DNA of 64,000 nt from Aeromicrobium fastidiosum (GTDB taxonomy: Bacteria; Actinomycetota; Actinomycetes; Propionibacteriales; Nocardioidaceae), in contig NZ_JAGIOG010000001.1 of assembly GCF_017876595.1 (NCBI RefSeq), forward strand, positions 1,054,001 to 1,118,000. Reading direction: 5' to 3'. The position numbers and the translations under genes were made by a program. Each line of letters opens with the position of its first letter. Position 1 is the stretch's first letter. The notes below the pieces were generated by a model. That model was not told where the DNA came from. It worked only from the letters and a program-made list of their open reading frames with translations, and did no database searches. Positions 20,502 to 30,806 of this stretch are shown here, piece after piece.

Positions 20502-23213
20502 TCAGGTGATGTCGGTCAGCAGGGCTCCGCGTTCGGCCCGTCGCCGAGCCTGCTCGTCCGGATCGGGCACGGGCACGGCGGCGATGAGGCGTCGGGTGTA
20601 GTCCTCGCCCGGGTTGCCCAGCACCTGGTCGCGGGCACCGATCTCGACGAGTCGACCGTGCTGCATGACGGCGACGCGGTTGGCGAGCGTGTCGACGACG
20701 GCCAGGTCGTGGCTGATGAACAGGCACGCGAACTGCAGCCGTTGCTGCAGCTCGGTGAACAGGTCGAGCACCCGGGCCTGCACCGACACGTCGAGGGCCG
20801 AGGTGGGCTCGTCGGCGATCAGCAGATCCGGATCGAGCGCGAGCGCCCGGGCCAGGCTGACGCGCTGGCGCTGCCCGCCCGAGAGCTCGTGCGGGAACCG
20901 CTCGGCGTAGGACCCGCCCAGCTCGACGTTGTCGAGCAGCTCGGCGACCTTCGTTTCGATCTGCGACTGGGTCATGTCGGTCTGCACGTGAAGGGGCTCG
21001 GCCACGCACTGACCGATCGACATCCGCGGGTTGAGCGACATCCGCGGGTTGAGCGACGACGCGGGGTCCTGGAACACGAACCCGAAACGCGACCGGAGCG
21101 GACGCAGCTGGCGGTCGCTCAGACCCGACACCTGGTTGCCCGACACGTGGATCGTGCCCGACGTCGGCTGCTGCAGCCCGACCGTCGCGCGTCCGATCGT
21201 CGACTTGCCCGAGCCCGACTCGCCCACCAGACCCAGCACCTCGCCCTTGCGCACCTCGAGGGAGACGTGGTCGACGGCGCGGAAGGCGGGCTGCCCGAAG
21301 CGTCCGGCGAACTCGACGACGAGGTCGTCGACCTTCAGCACGATCTCGCGGTCGTCGCCGACGAGTCCGGGTCCGCCCTCGCGCCCGAGGTGCGGTACGG
21401 CATCGAGCAGCGCGCGGGTGTACGGGTGGCCCGGGCTCGCGAACAGCTGACGCGCTGGTGCCTGCTCGACGATCGAACCGCGGTACATCACCACGACGCG
21501 GTCTGCCATGTCGGCGACGACGCCCATGTTGTGGGTGATGAGCACGATCGCCGTGCCGAGGCGGTCACGCAGCGACAGCAGCAGCTCGAGAATCGCCGCC
21601 TGCACCGTCACGTCGAGCGCCGTGGTCGGCTCGTCGGCGATGATGACGTCGGGATCGCAGGCGATCGCCATCGCGATGACCACACGCTGCTTCTGCCCGC
21701 CCGAGAGCTGGTGGGGGTAGTAGTTGACCCGCTCGGCCGGATCGGGCATGCCGACCATCTCGAGCAGCTCGACCGCCCGCGCGCGGGCGGCCTTCTTGGA
21801 GATCTTCTGATGGGCCTGCAGGCCCTCGATGATCTGCCAGCCGACGGTGTAGACGGGGTTGAGCGCCGTGGCCGGCTCCTGGAAGACCATCGACACCCGG
21901 TCGCCGCGGACCGGCTGCAGGGCACGGTTGGACAGACCCAGCAGGTCGCGGTCGCCGAGGCGGGCGGATCCGCTGACCTCGGCGGTCGACGGCAGCAGTC
22001 CGAGCACGGCGCGCGAGCTGACCGACTTGCCGGATCCCGACTCGCCGACGACAGCGACGACCTCGCCGGGCGCGACGTCGAAGCTGATGCCCTTGACCGC
22101 CCGCACCTGGCCGCCGTCGGTGCGGAACGAGACGGCGAGATCGGTCAACGACAGCGCCGCGACCCGCTTGGCGTCAGTGGGGGTCCCTTCGCTTCGCTCA
22201 CTCTCGGCCGCGGGCGGCCTCGCCAGGGACCGGTCTTCGTCGGCCGTGAGCTCGGCGAACTCCTGCTCGATCTCGGCCTGGTCGGCCTCGCTGGTGTCGG
22301 CACCGCGGGTGCGCAGCAGCGGGTTGAGGATGTCGTTGAGGCTCTCGCCCACGAGGGTCGCGCCGAGGACGATCAGCACGATCGCCAGACCCGGGAAGAC
22401 CCCCGTCCACCAGATGCCCGAGGAGGCGTCCGGCAGGGCCTTGTTGAGGTCGTAGCCCCACTCGGCCGCCGCCGAGGGCTCGATGCCGAACCCGAGGAAG
22501 CCGAGGCCTGCGAGCGTCAGGATCGCCTCGGACGCGTTGAGCGTCCCGATGACCGGCAGCGACGACGACACGTTGGAGAAGATGTGCTTGCGCAGGATGC
22601 GCGGGGTGCGCACGCCCACGACCTTGGCCGCGTCGACGTAGGGCTCGGCCTTGACCGACAGCGTCGCGTTGCGGATGACCCGGTAGTACTGCGGCACGAA
22701 CACGACGGTGATCGAGATCGCCGCGGCGAGGATGCCGCCGAGGGCGCTGCTGTTGCCGCCCGACAGGACGATCGAGACGACGATCGCGAGCAGCAGCGAC
22801 GGGAAGGCGTAGAGGGCGTCCATGACCAGCACGAGAACCCGGTCGAGCCAGCCGCCGAGGTATCCCGACACCAGCCCGAGGGGGACGCCGACGACGCCCG
22901 ACAGGACGACGGCCAGGACGATGACCTCGACGGCGGTGCGTGCCCCGTAGATGACGCGCGACAGCACGTCGGTGCCGCCGACCGTCGTGCCGAACCAGTG
23001 ATCGGCCGACGGGCCCTGCTGCGTGCCGAAGACGACGCCACCGGCGCGGTCGGCGTTGAAGTCGTAGGGCGCGAGCCACGGCGCGAAGATCGCCACGAAC
23101 ACGAACAGGAAGACCAGCCCGAAGCCCAGCAGCAGCATGAACCGCTGCAGGCCGTGCGACTGCCTGACCACGCTGGGGACGACCTTCGACAGGCTCAGGG
23201 AACGGCGAGACAT
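20502..23213 (-). CDS. Fused dipeptide ABC transporter: DppC-type permease plus two ATPases
   Basis: A single 903-residue chain. Residues 1-~300 are a DppC/OppC permease with five to six helices and the EAA-like loop ([19 protein letters not shown]). A charged linker (~300-345) follows. The first ATPase has Walker A GESGSGKS, signature LSGGQKQR and Walker B VIIADEPT. The second has [16 protein letters not shown] and LLIADEPT; both carry the OppD/DppF C-terminal region. The transporter imports peptides with the DppB-type permease and lipoprotein encoded upstream. Start ATG 23213 overlaps the permease stop by one base. An 18-bp tandem duplication lies after the Q-loop of the second ATPase. Confidence 0.93.
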   Translation of the reverse strand: MSRRSLSLSKVVPSVVRQSHGLQRFMLLLGFGLVFLFVFVAIFAPWLAPYDFNADRAGGVVFGTQQGPSADHWFGTTVGGTDVLSRVIYGARTAVEVIVLAVVLSGVVGVPLGLVSGYLGGWLDRVLVLVMDALYAFPSLLLAIVVSIVLSGGNSSALGGILAAAISITVVFVPQYYRVIRNATLSVKAEPYVDAAKVVGVRTPRILRKHIFSNVSSSLPVIGTLNASEAILTLAGLGFLGFGIEPSAAAEWGYDLNKALPDASSGIWWTGVFPGLAIVLIVLGATLVGESLNDILNPLLRTRGADTSEADQAEIEQEFAELTADEDRSLARPPAAESERSEGTPTDAKRVAALSLTDLAVSFRTDGGQVRAVKGISFDVAPGEVVAVVGESGSGKSVSSRAVLGLLPSTAEVSGSARLGDRDLLGLSNRALQPVRGDRVSMVFQEPATALNPVYTVGWQIIEGLQAHQKISKKAARARAVELLEMVGMPDPAERVNYYPHQLSGGQKQRVVIAMAIACDPDVIIADEPTTALDVTVQAAILELLLSLRDRLGTAIVLITHNMGVVADMADRVVVMYRGSIVEQAPARQLFASPGHPYTRALLDAVPHLGREGGPGLVGDDREIVLKVDDLVVEFAGRFGQPAFRAVDHVSLEVRKGEVLGLVGESGSGKSTIGRATVGLQQPTSGTIHVSGNQVSGLSDRQLRPLRSRFGFVFQDPASSLNPRMSLNPRMSIGQCVAEPLHVQTDMTQSQIETKVAELLDNVELGGSYAERFPHELSGGQRQRVSLARALALDPDLLIADEPTSALDVSVQARVLDLFTELQQRLQFACLFISHDLAVVDTLANRVAVMQHGRLVEIGARDQVLGNPGEDYTRRLIAAVPVPDPDEQARRRAERGALLTDIT
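21019..21054. repeat. 18-bp perfect tandem duplication within the second ATPase domain
   Basis: GACATCCGCGGGTTGAGC occurs at 21019-21036 and again at 21037-21054. It is in frame and duplicates SLNPRM in the protein ([14 protein letters not shown]) right after the Q-loop FQDPAS. Confidence 0.95.
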
Positions 23214-24301
23214 CAGAACCTCACTCGGGGGTCGACGAATGCGACGATGACGTCGATCAGGAAGCTCATCGCTCCCACGATCAGGGCGATGACGGTGACG
23301 ATGCCCTGCACCGCCAGGAAGTCGCGACGGATCAGGTACTCCGACAGCTGGTAGCCCAGCCCCTTCCACTCGAACGTCGTCTCGGTGAGGATCGCGCCGC
23401 CCAGCAGCAGTGCGACCTGCATGCCCATGACGGTGACGACGGGCACCAGCGCGTTGCGGAAGGCGTGCTTGTTCATGACCCGTCGCTCGGAGATGCCGCG
23501 GGCGCGGGCCGCCGTGACGTAGTCCATCCGCAGGGTCTGCAGCAGGTTGACGCGCACGAGGCGCAGGAACACGCCGCCGGTCAGCAGGCCGAGGGCGATC
23601 GCGGGGAGCATCGCGTGCTTCAGCACGTCGCCGATCAGCGCCGGGTCTCCCCACAAGATGGCGTCGACGATCATGATGTTGGTCTTGGGGTGGACGTCCT
23701 GCAGCGTCAGCTCGGTCGCGATGCTGGCGCGCCCCGACGAGGGCCAGCCGAACGGCGTGAACGCCAGCTTGAGCAGCAGCCCCACGAAGAACACGGGTGC
23801 CGCGTAGACGAGGATCGAGAACAGCCGCAGCAGCACGTCCGGCACGCGGTCGCGGTAGCGTGCGGCGAGGCGTCCGAGCGGCACGCCGACCGCGAAGGCC
23901 ACGAGCAGCGACCAGAAAGCGAGCTCGAGAGTTGCGGCGCCGTTGACGACCAGGATGTCGGAGACCTTGCGGTTGTCGGTCAGCGTCGTGCCGAAGTCAC
24001 CGCGGAACAGGCCCGAGATGTACTCCCAGTACTGCGTGAGGATGGGCCGGTCGAGGCCGGCGTCGGCCTTGCGCTCGGCGATCTGCTCGGCGTTGAGGCG
24101 TCCGCCGAGCGCGGCCTGGATGGGGTCGCCGATGACCCGCATCAGCACGAACACCATCGTGACGAGCACCCAGATCATGGGCACGAGCAGGGCCAGTCGC
24201 ACCAGGAGGTAGCGGGCCAGGGGGCTCAGTGGCCCGCGACGACGGGTGGGCGTAGGCGCACCGGCCGGTTCGAGCGGTGCCAGGACTTCGGCGGTCGACA
24301 T
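23213..24301 (-). CDS. Dipeptide/oligopeptide ABC transporter permease, DppB type
   Basis: A 362-residue permease of the DppB/OppB class: N-terminal helix (LVRLALLVPMIWVLVTMVFVLMR), then GDFGTTLTDNRKVSDILVVN, and the cytoplasmic EAA loop with TAARARGISERRVMNKHAFRNAL. About six helices. The ATG at 24301 has GGAAGAG ten bases upstream. It is encoded between the substrate-binding lipoprotein and the fused permease-ATPase, forming one importer operon (24301 and 26010 to 20502). Confidence 0.93.
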   Translation of the reverse strand: MSTAEVLAPLEPAGAPTPTRRRGPLSPLARYLLVRLALLVPMIWVLVTMVFVLMRVIGDPIQAALGGRLNAEQIAERKADAGLDRPILTQYWEYISGLFRGDFGTTLTDNRKVSDILVVNGAATLELAFWSLLVAFAVGVPLGRLAARYRDRVPDVLLRLFSILVYAAPVFFVGLLLKLAFTPFGWPSSGRASIATELTLQDVHPKTNIMIVDAILWGDPALIGDVLKHAMLPAIALGLLTGGVFLRLVRVNLLQTLRMDYVTAARARGISERRVMNKHAFRNALVPVVTVMGMQVALLLGGAILTETTFEWKGLGYQLSEYLIRRDFLAVQGIVTVIALIVGAMSFLIDVIVAFVDPRVRF

Positions 24302-24372
24302 GTGGTCTCTTCCTGGTGGTGGTCTCATGCCGAGGAGGGACGGACCCGATGGGCCCGCCCCTCCTCAGGTGG

Positions 24373-26010
24373 TCACTTCGACAGCGAGGTGAACCGGAAC
24401 TTGAACGATGCGTCGAGCGTCTTGTCGAGACCGTCGATCCCATCGACGCCGATCGCGACCTGCGAGCCGGTCAGCAGCGGCAGGTACGGCACCTGGTCGG
24501 CCAGGCGCTCCTGGATCTTGCCGAGCGTGGCCTCGCGGGACGCCTTGTCGCCGTCGGTGCGCTCGCTGTCGAGCAGCTTGGTCATCTCGTCGTCGGCGAA
24601 CTCGGTGTCGAGGTCGTTGTAGTGCGAGTTGGTGAAGTTGCCGCTCTTCTCCTTGTCGTACGGGCTCAGGAACGGTGACAGGTAGTTGTCGGCGTCCGGG
24701 AAGTCGGGGAACCAGCCGAGCTGGAACACCGGGTAGGCGTCGGCGTTGTACTCCTCGGAGTAGGTCACCCACTCCGTCGACTGCAGGTCGACCTTGAACA
24801 GGCCGGACGCCTCGAGCTGACGCTTGATCGCCGCGTACTCCTCGCCCGAGCTCGAGCCGTAGTGATCGGGGTTGTACTGCAGCTTGATCGTGACGGGTGC
24901 CGTGACGCCGGCGTCGTCGAGGAACTTCTTGGCCGCGTCTGCGTCGGGTGCGTCGCCGTAGGTGTCCTTGAACGCCTCGGTCGCGCCGGCCTGTCCGTCC
25001 GGCACCATCGAGTAGGCCGGCGTGAAGGTGTCCTTGTAGACCTGCTTGGCGATGTCGGCACGGTCGACCGACGACGCCATGGCCTTGCGGATCGCGAGCT
25101 TCTGCTCGGGCGAGTCGCCGGGCATCGTCTCGAGGTTGAAGGTGATGTAGCGCAGCTCGCCGCCGGCACCCGTGACGACGTTGATGCCGTCGGTCTTCTC
25201 GAGGTCGGCGATGTCGGTCGGCGTCAGCGAGCGGTACGCGACGTCGATGTCCTTGTTCTTGATGTCGAGCTTGAGGTTCTCGGGCTTGGCGTAGTACTTC
25301 ATCGTGACCGTCTTGGTCTTGGCCTTGCCGTAGGTGCCGTCGTAGGCGGGGTTGGCCTTGAACTCGGCCAGCTGGTTCTTGCTGTACTTCGCGATCGTGT
25401 ACGGGCCCGAGAAGCCGTTCGCCTTGACCGCGGCGTCGTCGTCCAGCACCTTGTCGGCCGGATACGTCTCCTCGTCGACGATCGGACCGGCGGAGGTGAC
25501 GAGCACCTGCGGGAAGGTCTGGTCGTTCGGGGCGTTGAGCGTGAACGTCACGGTCGAGTCGTCCGTGGCCTCGACGCTCTTCATGGCGCCCAGCAGCGAG
25601 GCGGGCCCGCTGGGGTCGTTGATCGTGACGATGCGGTTGAACGAGAACGCCACGTCGGAGGCGGTGAGCTCGTTGCCGTTGGCGAACGTCAGGCCGGGCT
25701 TGATCGTGCAGACGTACTTCGTGGGGTCGTCGGTGGCGAACTCGCACTTCGAGGCGGCGTCCGGCGTGAGATCGGTCGTGCCGGCCGGGAAGTTCAGGAG
25801 GTACTGGTACACCTGCGTCTGGACGTTGAGCGAGCCGTTGTCGTACGAGCCGGCCGGGTCGATCGACACGACCTTGTCGGTCGTGCCGACGATGATGCCG
25901 GCACCGCTGTTGCTGTCACCGCTGTTGTTTCCTGCACCGCAGGCGGCGAGGGCGACGCCGGCCAGTGCGGACACCGCGACGAGCGCGGTCCCCCGACGGA
26001 AGTGGGTCAT
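24373..26010 (-). CDS. Peptide-binding lipoprotein of the ABC importer (SBP family 5)
   Basis: A 545-residue extracellular binding protein. The signal peptide ends in a lipobox (LAGVALAAC), so Cys ~24 is lipidated. The SBP_bac_5 fold is clear: DKVVSIDPAGSYDNGS, TIKPGLTFANGNELTASDVAFSFNR, and near the C terminus LPLLTGSQVAIG. The ATG at 26010 has AGGAGA upstream; a longer reading from 26061 lacks a proper signal. First gene of the importer operon. Ligand (dipeptide, oligopeptide or other) cannot be told. Confidence 0.93.
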   Translation of the reverse strand: MTHFRRGTALVAVSALAGVALAACGAGNNSGDSNSGAGIIVGTTDKVVSIDPAGSYDNGSLNVQTQVYQYLLNFPAGTTDLTPDAASKCEFATDDPTKYVCTIKPGLTFANGNELTASDVAFSFNRIVTINDPSGPASLLGAMKSVEATDDSTVTFTLNAPNDQTFPQVLVTSAGPIVDEETYPADKVLDDDAAVKANGFSGPYTIAKYSKNQLAEFKANPAYDGTYGKAKTKTVTMKYYAKPENLKLDIKNKDIDVAYRSLTPTDIADLEKTDGINVVTGAGGELRYITFNLETMPGDSPEQKLAIRKAMASSVDRADIAKQVYKDTFTPAYSMVPDGQAGATEAFKDTYGDAPDADAAKKFLDDAGVTAPVTIKLQYNPDHYGSSSGEEYAAIKRQLEASGLFKVDLQSTEWVTYSEEYNADAYPVFQLGWFPDFPDADNYLSPFLSPYDKEKSGNFTNSHYNDLDTEFADDEMTKLLDSERTDGDKASREATLGKIQERLADQVPYLPLLTGSQVAIGVDGIDGLDKTLDASFKFRFTSLSK

Positions 26011-26481
26011 GGGTCTCCTATGAGATCGGGCCGCTCGGATCGCGGCTGGGAATGTCCACATGATGGGACAGGCCTGCCCGCACGCTACACGCGCGCGGAC
26101 GGCAGGTGGGGGTCTCGAAGATTGCGTTTCGATGACGACCGGCGACAGTCGCCCGGAGCCGGGCAGGTCGAGGGCCCCCGCAGCGCGAGTGCCGATGGGG
26201 GCCGATACCTGGAGGCGCGGGAGGACGGTCCGGTGCGAATTCGAGTCGTCCGGAGCAGGGCCGGCCGGGAGAGGCCACCTGGCACCCGAGGCCCGGGCGG
26301 AGAGAGATCCGCTGGCGGGTCGTGGCGGGAGCGCCTATGTTCGACGGAGCTCGCACGTCCATCCTGACCCGGGGAGGTCTTCGGCGGCAGGGATCGATGT
26401 CCTCATGAACGCTGCCGAAGGTCGGTAAACTCAAGACCTCAGGTCCCGGGGGTCGTGGACTGGTACCCAGGGAGTGTGTTC
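26011..26481. other. Gene-free divergent spacer between peptide importer and histidine kinase
   Basis: This 471-bp gap holds the promoters of two divergent operons. Open frames exist on both strands (for example 26060-26428 and 26018-26434), but their translations are arginine- and proline-rich with no family resemblance and no ribosome site, so I do not call genes. TAAACT at 26426-26431 could be the -10 for the kinase operon. No clear operator or riboswitch is seen. Confidence 0.6.
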
Positions 26482-28071
26482 ATGCCGAGGAGCGCCCAGG
26501 TCGCGGCGGAGCGAGTCCGCGCCATCCTCGACGCCGTCACGTCGATGTCGTCCGACCTCGCCGTCGAGGGCCTGCTCGACCGCATCCTGCGGCAGGCCGG
26601 CAACCTGGTCGACGCCGAGAGCGGCTTCATCGACGTCCTCGGCTGGGCGACCGACCGGCGCATCGGCTCCTTCGCGGCCTACAACCTCCCCGGTGTCGTC
26701 GACGACGAGCACCCCGGGCGCCAGCTGCTGGTCAAGCTGCTGGAGCGTCCTGACGCGCGGGTCCGGTCGGGAGCGTCGGCCGGAGACGAGGCCAGCGCGT
26801 TCATCGGCGTGCCGATCAAGATCCACGAGCGCGTGTTCGGCAACCTCTACCTGATCGGCAAGCGCACGGGGCACGGCTTCACGCACGAGGACGAGGAGGT
26901 CGCCCACGCGCTCGCCTCGGCCGCAGGCGTCGTGATCGAGAACGCGCGCCTGCACGAGCAGGGCGAACGGCAGCGGTTGTGGCTCGAGGCAGCCAGCGAG
27001 ATCACGACGTCGCTGCTGGCACCCATCTCCCGCAGCTCGGCCCTCGAGCTCGTGGCCGACCGCGCCCGGCTCGTGGCAGGGGCCGACTTCGTCGCCCTGC
27101 TGATGCCGCACGAGGGCGACGAGCTGGTCGTCCGCGCCGTGTCGGGGGTGCCGGCTGCCGGTGTCCTCGACGAGGTGGTCGGGCAGGGCCGCAGCCTCGT
27201 GGGCGAGGCCGCCCGGCTGGACCAGCCCATCGTCGTCCCTCGCACCGAGCTCGATCCGCGCTACCGGCGCGACAAGACGACGGCCTGGCCCGATCTCGGC
27301 TCCGTCATGGTGCTGCCGCTGCGTGGCACCGACACGATGGGCGTCCTGGTCGTCGGTTGGTTCAAGGGCCACCAGACCGAGCGCTGGGAGCTCGACCCCG
27401 TCGTGCCGCAGGGCTTCGCCAACCAGGCGGCGCTGGTGCTGCAGGTCGCCAAGGCGCAGGAGGACCAGGCCCGGCTGGCCGTGTTCGAGGACCGCGACCG
27501 CATCGGCCGCGACCTCCACGACCTCGTCATCCAGCGACTCTTCGGCATCGGCCTGATGCTCGACAACACGACCAAGCTCATCGAGGCACCCGCGGCGGTC
27601 GACCGGCTGTCGTCGGCGATCGACGACATCGACCAGACGATCAAGGACATCAGGCGCACGATCTTCGCGCTCAGCTCGGACACGGAGTCGACCGACATCC
27701 GCGCCCAGCTCGACGAGGTCGTGCTCGGCGCCTCGAAGCTGCTGGGGTTCATGCCCCGTCTGACCCTGGTGGGGCCGGTCGACAGCGTGATCGACGGCGA
27801 GACCCGCGAGCAGCTCGTGGCAGTGCTCCGCGAGACGTTGTCCAACATCGTCCGTCATGCGGACGCCACCGAGGTCTCTGTACGGTTGAGCGTTGTGAAG
27901 GACGTCCACCTCGAGGTCGAGGACGACGGCCAGGGTCTGGGCTCGGGCACGTCCGGCAACGGTCTTCGCAACATTCGTGAGCGTGCGGAGCTGCTCGGCG
28001 GCACCTGTGCCGTCACTGGTGGTGCTGGCGTGGGCACGACCGTCCTGTGGACCGTACCGAGGAGAATCTGA
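26482..28071 (+). CDS. DevS/DosS-like sensor histidine kinase (two GAF domains)
   Basis: A 529-residue cytosolic kinase: a GAF domain (~15-155), a second GAF (~170-330), a HisKA_3 dimer helix with phospho-acceptor His 346 in GRDLHDLVIQRLF, and a HATPase domain with N-box RETLSNIVRHA and G-boxes DDGQGLG and GNGLRNIRERAELLGG. The layout is that of mycobacterial DevS/DosT, where GAF-A binds haem to sense O2, NO and CO. Whether haem binds here cannot be judged. AGGGAG precedes the ATG at 26482. The stop overlaps the regulator's ATG. Confidence 0.9.
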   Translation: MPRSAQVAAERVRAILDAVTSMSSDLAVEGLLDRILRQAGNLVDAESGFIDVLGWATDRRIGSFAAYNLPGVVDDEHPGRQLLVKLLERPDARVRSGASAGDEASAFIGVPIKIHERVFGNLYLIGKRTGHGFTHEDEEVAHALASAAGVVIENARLHEQGERQRLWLEAASEITTSLLAPISRSSALELVADRARLVAGADFVALLMPHEGDELVVRAVSGVPAAGVLDEVVGQGRSLVGEAARLDQPIVVPRTELDPRYRRDKTTAWPDLGSVMVLPLRGTDTMGVLVVGWFKGHQTERWELDPVVPQGFANQAALVLQVAKAQEDQARLAVFEDRDRIGRDLHDLVIQRLFGIGLMLDNTTKLIEAPAAVDRLSSAIDDIDQTIKDIRRTIFALSSDTESTDIRAQLDEVVLGASKLLGFMPRLTLVGPVDSVIDGETREQLVAVLRETLSNIVRHADATEVSVRLSVVKDVHLEVEDDGQGLGSGTSGNGLRNIRERAELLGGTCAVTGGAGVGTTVLWTVPRRI

Positions 28072-28730
28072 TGAGCGCCGCACCGATCAGGCTGTTCCTG
28101 CTCGACGACCACGAGGTCGTCCGGCGGGGGCTCAAGGATCTGCTCGACCACGAGGACGACATCGAGGTCGTCGGCGAGTCCGGTCTGGCCGAGGACGCCG
28201 TCGAGCGCATCCGGACGATCAAGCCGGACGTCGCGGTGCTCGACGCACGGCTGCCCGACGGGTCCGGCATCGAGGTGTGCCGCGAGATCCGCTCGACCGA
28301 CCCCTCGATCGCGGTCATCATCCTGACGTCGTACGACGATGACGACGCCCTGTTCGCGGCGATCATGGCCGGTGCCGCCGGCTATGTGCTCAAGCAGGTG
28401 CGCGGCACCGACCTCGTCGACGCCGTGCGCCGCGTCGCCGCCGGGCAGTCGCTGCTCGACCCCGCCGTGACCCAGCGGGTCCTGCGCCGCATCCGCGAGG
28501 GCGAGCCGGCCGAGGACCCTCTGCACTCCCTGACCAAGCAGGAGCGCCGCATCCTCGACCTGATCGGCGAGGGGCTGACCAACCGGCAGATCGCCGCCGA
28601 GATGTTCCTGGCCGAGAAGACCGTCAAGAACTACGTGACCCAGCTGCTGTCCAAGCTGGGCCTCGAGCGTCGCACCCAGGCTGCGGTGCTCGTCACCCGG
28701 CATGACGGCAAGAACCCGCGCGCCCGCTGA
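28071..28730 (+). CDS. DevR/DosR-like NarL-family response regulator
   Basis: A 219-residue regulator. The receiver (1-~120) has Asp 12-13, phospho-acceptor Asp 58 ([10 protein letters not shown]), Thr in ILTSYDDD and Lys in VLKQVRG. The C-terminal LuxR-type HTH (~155-205) includes [20 protein letters not shown]. Residues [15 protein letters not shown] match the DevR recognition helix closely. Coupled to the kinase by a one-base overlap. The partner pair suggests hypoxia, NO or redox response. Confidence 0.92.
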   Translation: MSAAPIRLFLLDDHEVVRRGLKDLLDHEDDIEVVGESGLAEDAVERIRTIKPDVAVLDARLPDGSGIEVCREIRSTDPSIAVIILTSYDDDDALFAAIMAGAAGYVLKQVRGTDLVDAVRRVAAGQSLLDPAVTQRVLRRIREGEPAEDPLHSLTKQERRILDLIGEGLTNRQIAAEMFLAEKTVKNYVTQLLSKLGLERRTQAAVLVTRHDGKNPRAR

Positions 28731-28742
28731 CGTAGCGACCGT

Positions 28743-28755
28743 TATCCTTGGGGGC
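28743..28755 (+). promoter_or_regulatory. glyA promoter -10 (leaderless geometry)
   Basis: TATCCT at 28743-28748 is followed by seven bases and the ATG of glyA. There is no Shine-Dalgarno, only a run of G just before the ATG. Confidence 0.6.
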
Positions 28756-30033
28756 ATGAGCCACGATCAGCACCTGTCCGAGTTCGACCCCGACATCGCC
28801 GCTCTGCTCGACGCCGAGCTGCATCGTCAGCAGTCGACGCTCGAGATGATCGCCTCCGAGAACTTCGCGCCCGTCGCCGCGCTCGAGGCACAGGGCAGCG
28901 TGCTGACCAACAAGTACGCCGAGGGCTATCCCGGCAAGCGCTACTACGGTGGCTGCGAGTTCGTCGACCAGGTCGAGACGATCGCGATCGACCGCCTCAA
29001 GCAGCTGTTCGACGCCGGCTACGCCAACGTCCAGCCGCACTCGGGTGCCACCGCCAACGCCGCGGCCCTGCACGCCATCGCGACGGTCGGCGACACGATC
29101 CTCGGCCTCGACCTGGCCAACGGCGGTCACCTGACGCACGGCATGAAGCTCAACTTCTCCGGCAAGCTCTACAAGCCGGTCGCCTACCACGTGGTCCCCG
29201 AGACCGGACTGGTCGACATGGACGAGGTGCGCTCGCTGGCCCACGAGCACAAGCCGCAGGTCATCATCGCCGGTTGGTCGGCCTACCCCCGTCAGCTCGA
29301 CTTCGCGCTCTTCCGCGAGATCGCCGACGAGGTCGGTGCCAAGCTGTGGGTCGACATGGCTCATTTCGCCGGTCTCGTGGCAGCGGGCCTGCACCCCAGC
29401 CCCCTCCCCCACGCGCACATCGTCACCACCACGACGCACAAGACGCTCGGCGGCCCGCGCGGTGGCGCGATCCTGACCAACGACGACGACGTCGCCAAGA
29501 AGATGCGCTCGGCGGTGTTCCCCGGCCAGCAGGGCGGACCGCTCGAGCACGTCATCGCCGCCAAGGCCGTCGCGTTCAAGATGGCGCTCGAGCCGTCGTT
29601 CAAGGAGCGCCAGCAGCGCACCATCGAGGGTGCCCAGATCCTCGCGGCCCGCCTGCTCGCCGACGACATGACGGGTGCCGGCGTCAAGGTGCTCAGCGGC
29701 GGCACCGACGTCCACCTGGTGCTCGTCGACCTGCGCGACTCCGAGCTCGACGGACAGCAGGCCGAGGACCGGCTGCACGAGGCGGGCATCACGGTCAACC
29801 GCAACGCCGTCCCCAACGACCCGCGTCCCCCGATGGTGACGTCGGGCCTGCGCATCGGCACGCCCGCCCTGGCCACCCGGGGCTTCGGCGCCGAGGAGTT
29901 CACAGAGGTCGCCGACATCATCGCGGCCGCCCTGCAGCCGGGCGACGTCGATCTCGAGGGCCTGCGCAAGCGGGTCACGGTGCTGGCCGAGCGCTTCCCG
30001 CTCTACCCCGACATCACGCCGTTCACGGCGTGA
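28756..30033 (+). CDS. glyA: Serine hydroxymethyltransferase
   Basis: A 425-residue PLP enzyme interconverting serine and glycine with tetrahydrofolate. The PLP lysine is Lys 229 in [14 protein letters not shown]. Other typical stretches are [22 protein letters not shown] and the C-terminal [10 protein letters not shown]. The ATG at 28756 follows a -10 by seven bases. Eleven bases of gap separate it from the SURF1 gene. Confidence 0.97.
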   Translation: MSHDQHLSEFDPDIAALLDAELHRQQSTLEMIASENFAPVAALEAQGSVLTNKYAEGYPGKRYYGGCEFVDQVETIAIDRLKQLFDAGYANVQPHSGATANAAALHAIATVGDTILGLDLANGGHLTHGMKLNFSGKLYKPVAYHVVPETGLVDMDEVRSLAHEHKPQVIIAGWSAYPRQLDFALFREIADEVGAKLWVDMAHFAGLVAAGLHPSPLPHAHIVTTTTHKTLGGPRGGAILTNDDDVAKKMRSAVFPGQQGGPLEHVIAAKAVAFKMALEPSFKERQQRTIEGAQILAARLLADDMTGAGVKVLSGGTDVHLVLVDLRDSELDGQQAEDRLHEAGITVNRNAVPNDPRPPMVTSGLRIGTPALATRGFGAEEFTEVADIIAAALQPGDVDLEGLRKRVTVLAERFPLYPDITPFTA

Positions 30034-30043
30034 CCCGGTCGAC

Positions 30044-30802
30044 GTGAGCGACCGGCCTCCGTTCTCGCCGCGCGCCTGGCTCTCGCCGGGCCTGCTCGGT
30101 CTGCACGTGCTCGGCATCGTCGCCGTGGTGTTCTGCGTGCTGATGGGGCTGTGGCAGATGGGGGTCTACGACTCGCGACAGCACGACGAGCAGGCCGACA
30201 AGCGGGAGGTCCCACGGGTGGCCCTGACTGATCTCTGGACACCCGACACCCCGTTCACGCGCGTGCTGAACCACCGGCCCGTGACGATCGACGGATCGTT
30301 CGCGCCCGCCGACGACCAGATCTGGGTCACGCCCAAGGAGCAGGACGGCCGCGAGGGGGCCTGGCTCGTCGCACCGCTGCAGGTCGACGGCGGCGACACG
30401 ATGCTGGTCGTGCGCGGCTGGTCGGCCTCGACCGACACGTTCCCTCCGGTCCCGGCCGGACGCGTGTCGATCGACGCGGTGCTCGAGCCGGGCGAGCCGG
30501 CCGAGGCAGCAGCGGGTGCGTTCGACCCGGCCGATCGCACGATCGGGGCGGTGCGGCTCCCGACGCTGATCAACGAGATGCCCTACGACCTGTACTCGGG
30601 CTTCGCCGTGAGCACCGATGCGTCATCCGCCGGGGGTCTCGACCTGGTGCCACCGCCCCAGCCGGGCGACGTCTCGTGGACCGTCGGTCTGCGCAACCTC
30701 GCGTATGCGCTGCAGTGGTGGGTCTTCGGGATGTTCGCGGCGTTCATGTGGTGGCGGATGTGCACCGAGACGATCGAGGCTTCGCGGGCGAAGGTAGCCT
30801 GA
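30044..30802 (+). CDS. SURF1 family cytochrome oxidase assembly protein
   Basis: A 252-residue membrane protein with helices at about 15-35 and 222-242 flanking a periplasmic domain. The first helix ends with GLWQMGVYDSRQ, a SURF1 hallmark. The domain has the G-x-W-x-V-like segment EGAWLVAPL and later VRGW. SURF1 proteins help insert haem a into aa3-type cytochrome c oxidase. GTG start at 30044, a few bases after the glyA stop. Downstream DUF3817 is 4 bases away. Confidence 0.9.
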   Translation: MSDRPPFSPRAWLSPGLLGLHVLGIVAVVFCVLMGLWQMGVYDSRQHDEQADKREVPRVALTDLWTPDTPFTRVLNHRPVTIDGSFAPADDQIWVTPKEQDGREGAWLVAPLQVDGGDTMLVVRGWSASTDTFPPVPAGRVSIDAVLEPGEPAEAAAGAFDPADRTIGAVRLPTLINEMPYDLYSGFAVSTDASSAGGLDLVPPPQPGDVSWTVGLRNLAYALQWWVFGMFAAFMWWRMCTETIEASRAKVA

Positions 30803-30806
30803 CGCC

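Noticed and set aside
19806..23354. A 1182-codon plus-strand frame across the MpaB-like gene and the fused transporter
   Set aside because: The minus-strand genes have complete catalytic motifs; this frame reads as Arg/Gly/Asp-rich antisense without homology signals.
26060..26428. Open frames on both strands in the transporter-kinase spacer
   Set aside because: Arg/Pro-rich translations, no ribosome site, no family; the spacer fits divergent promoters.
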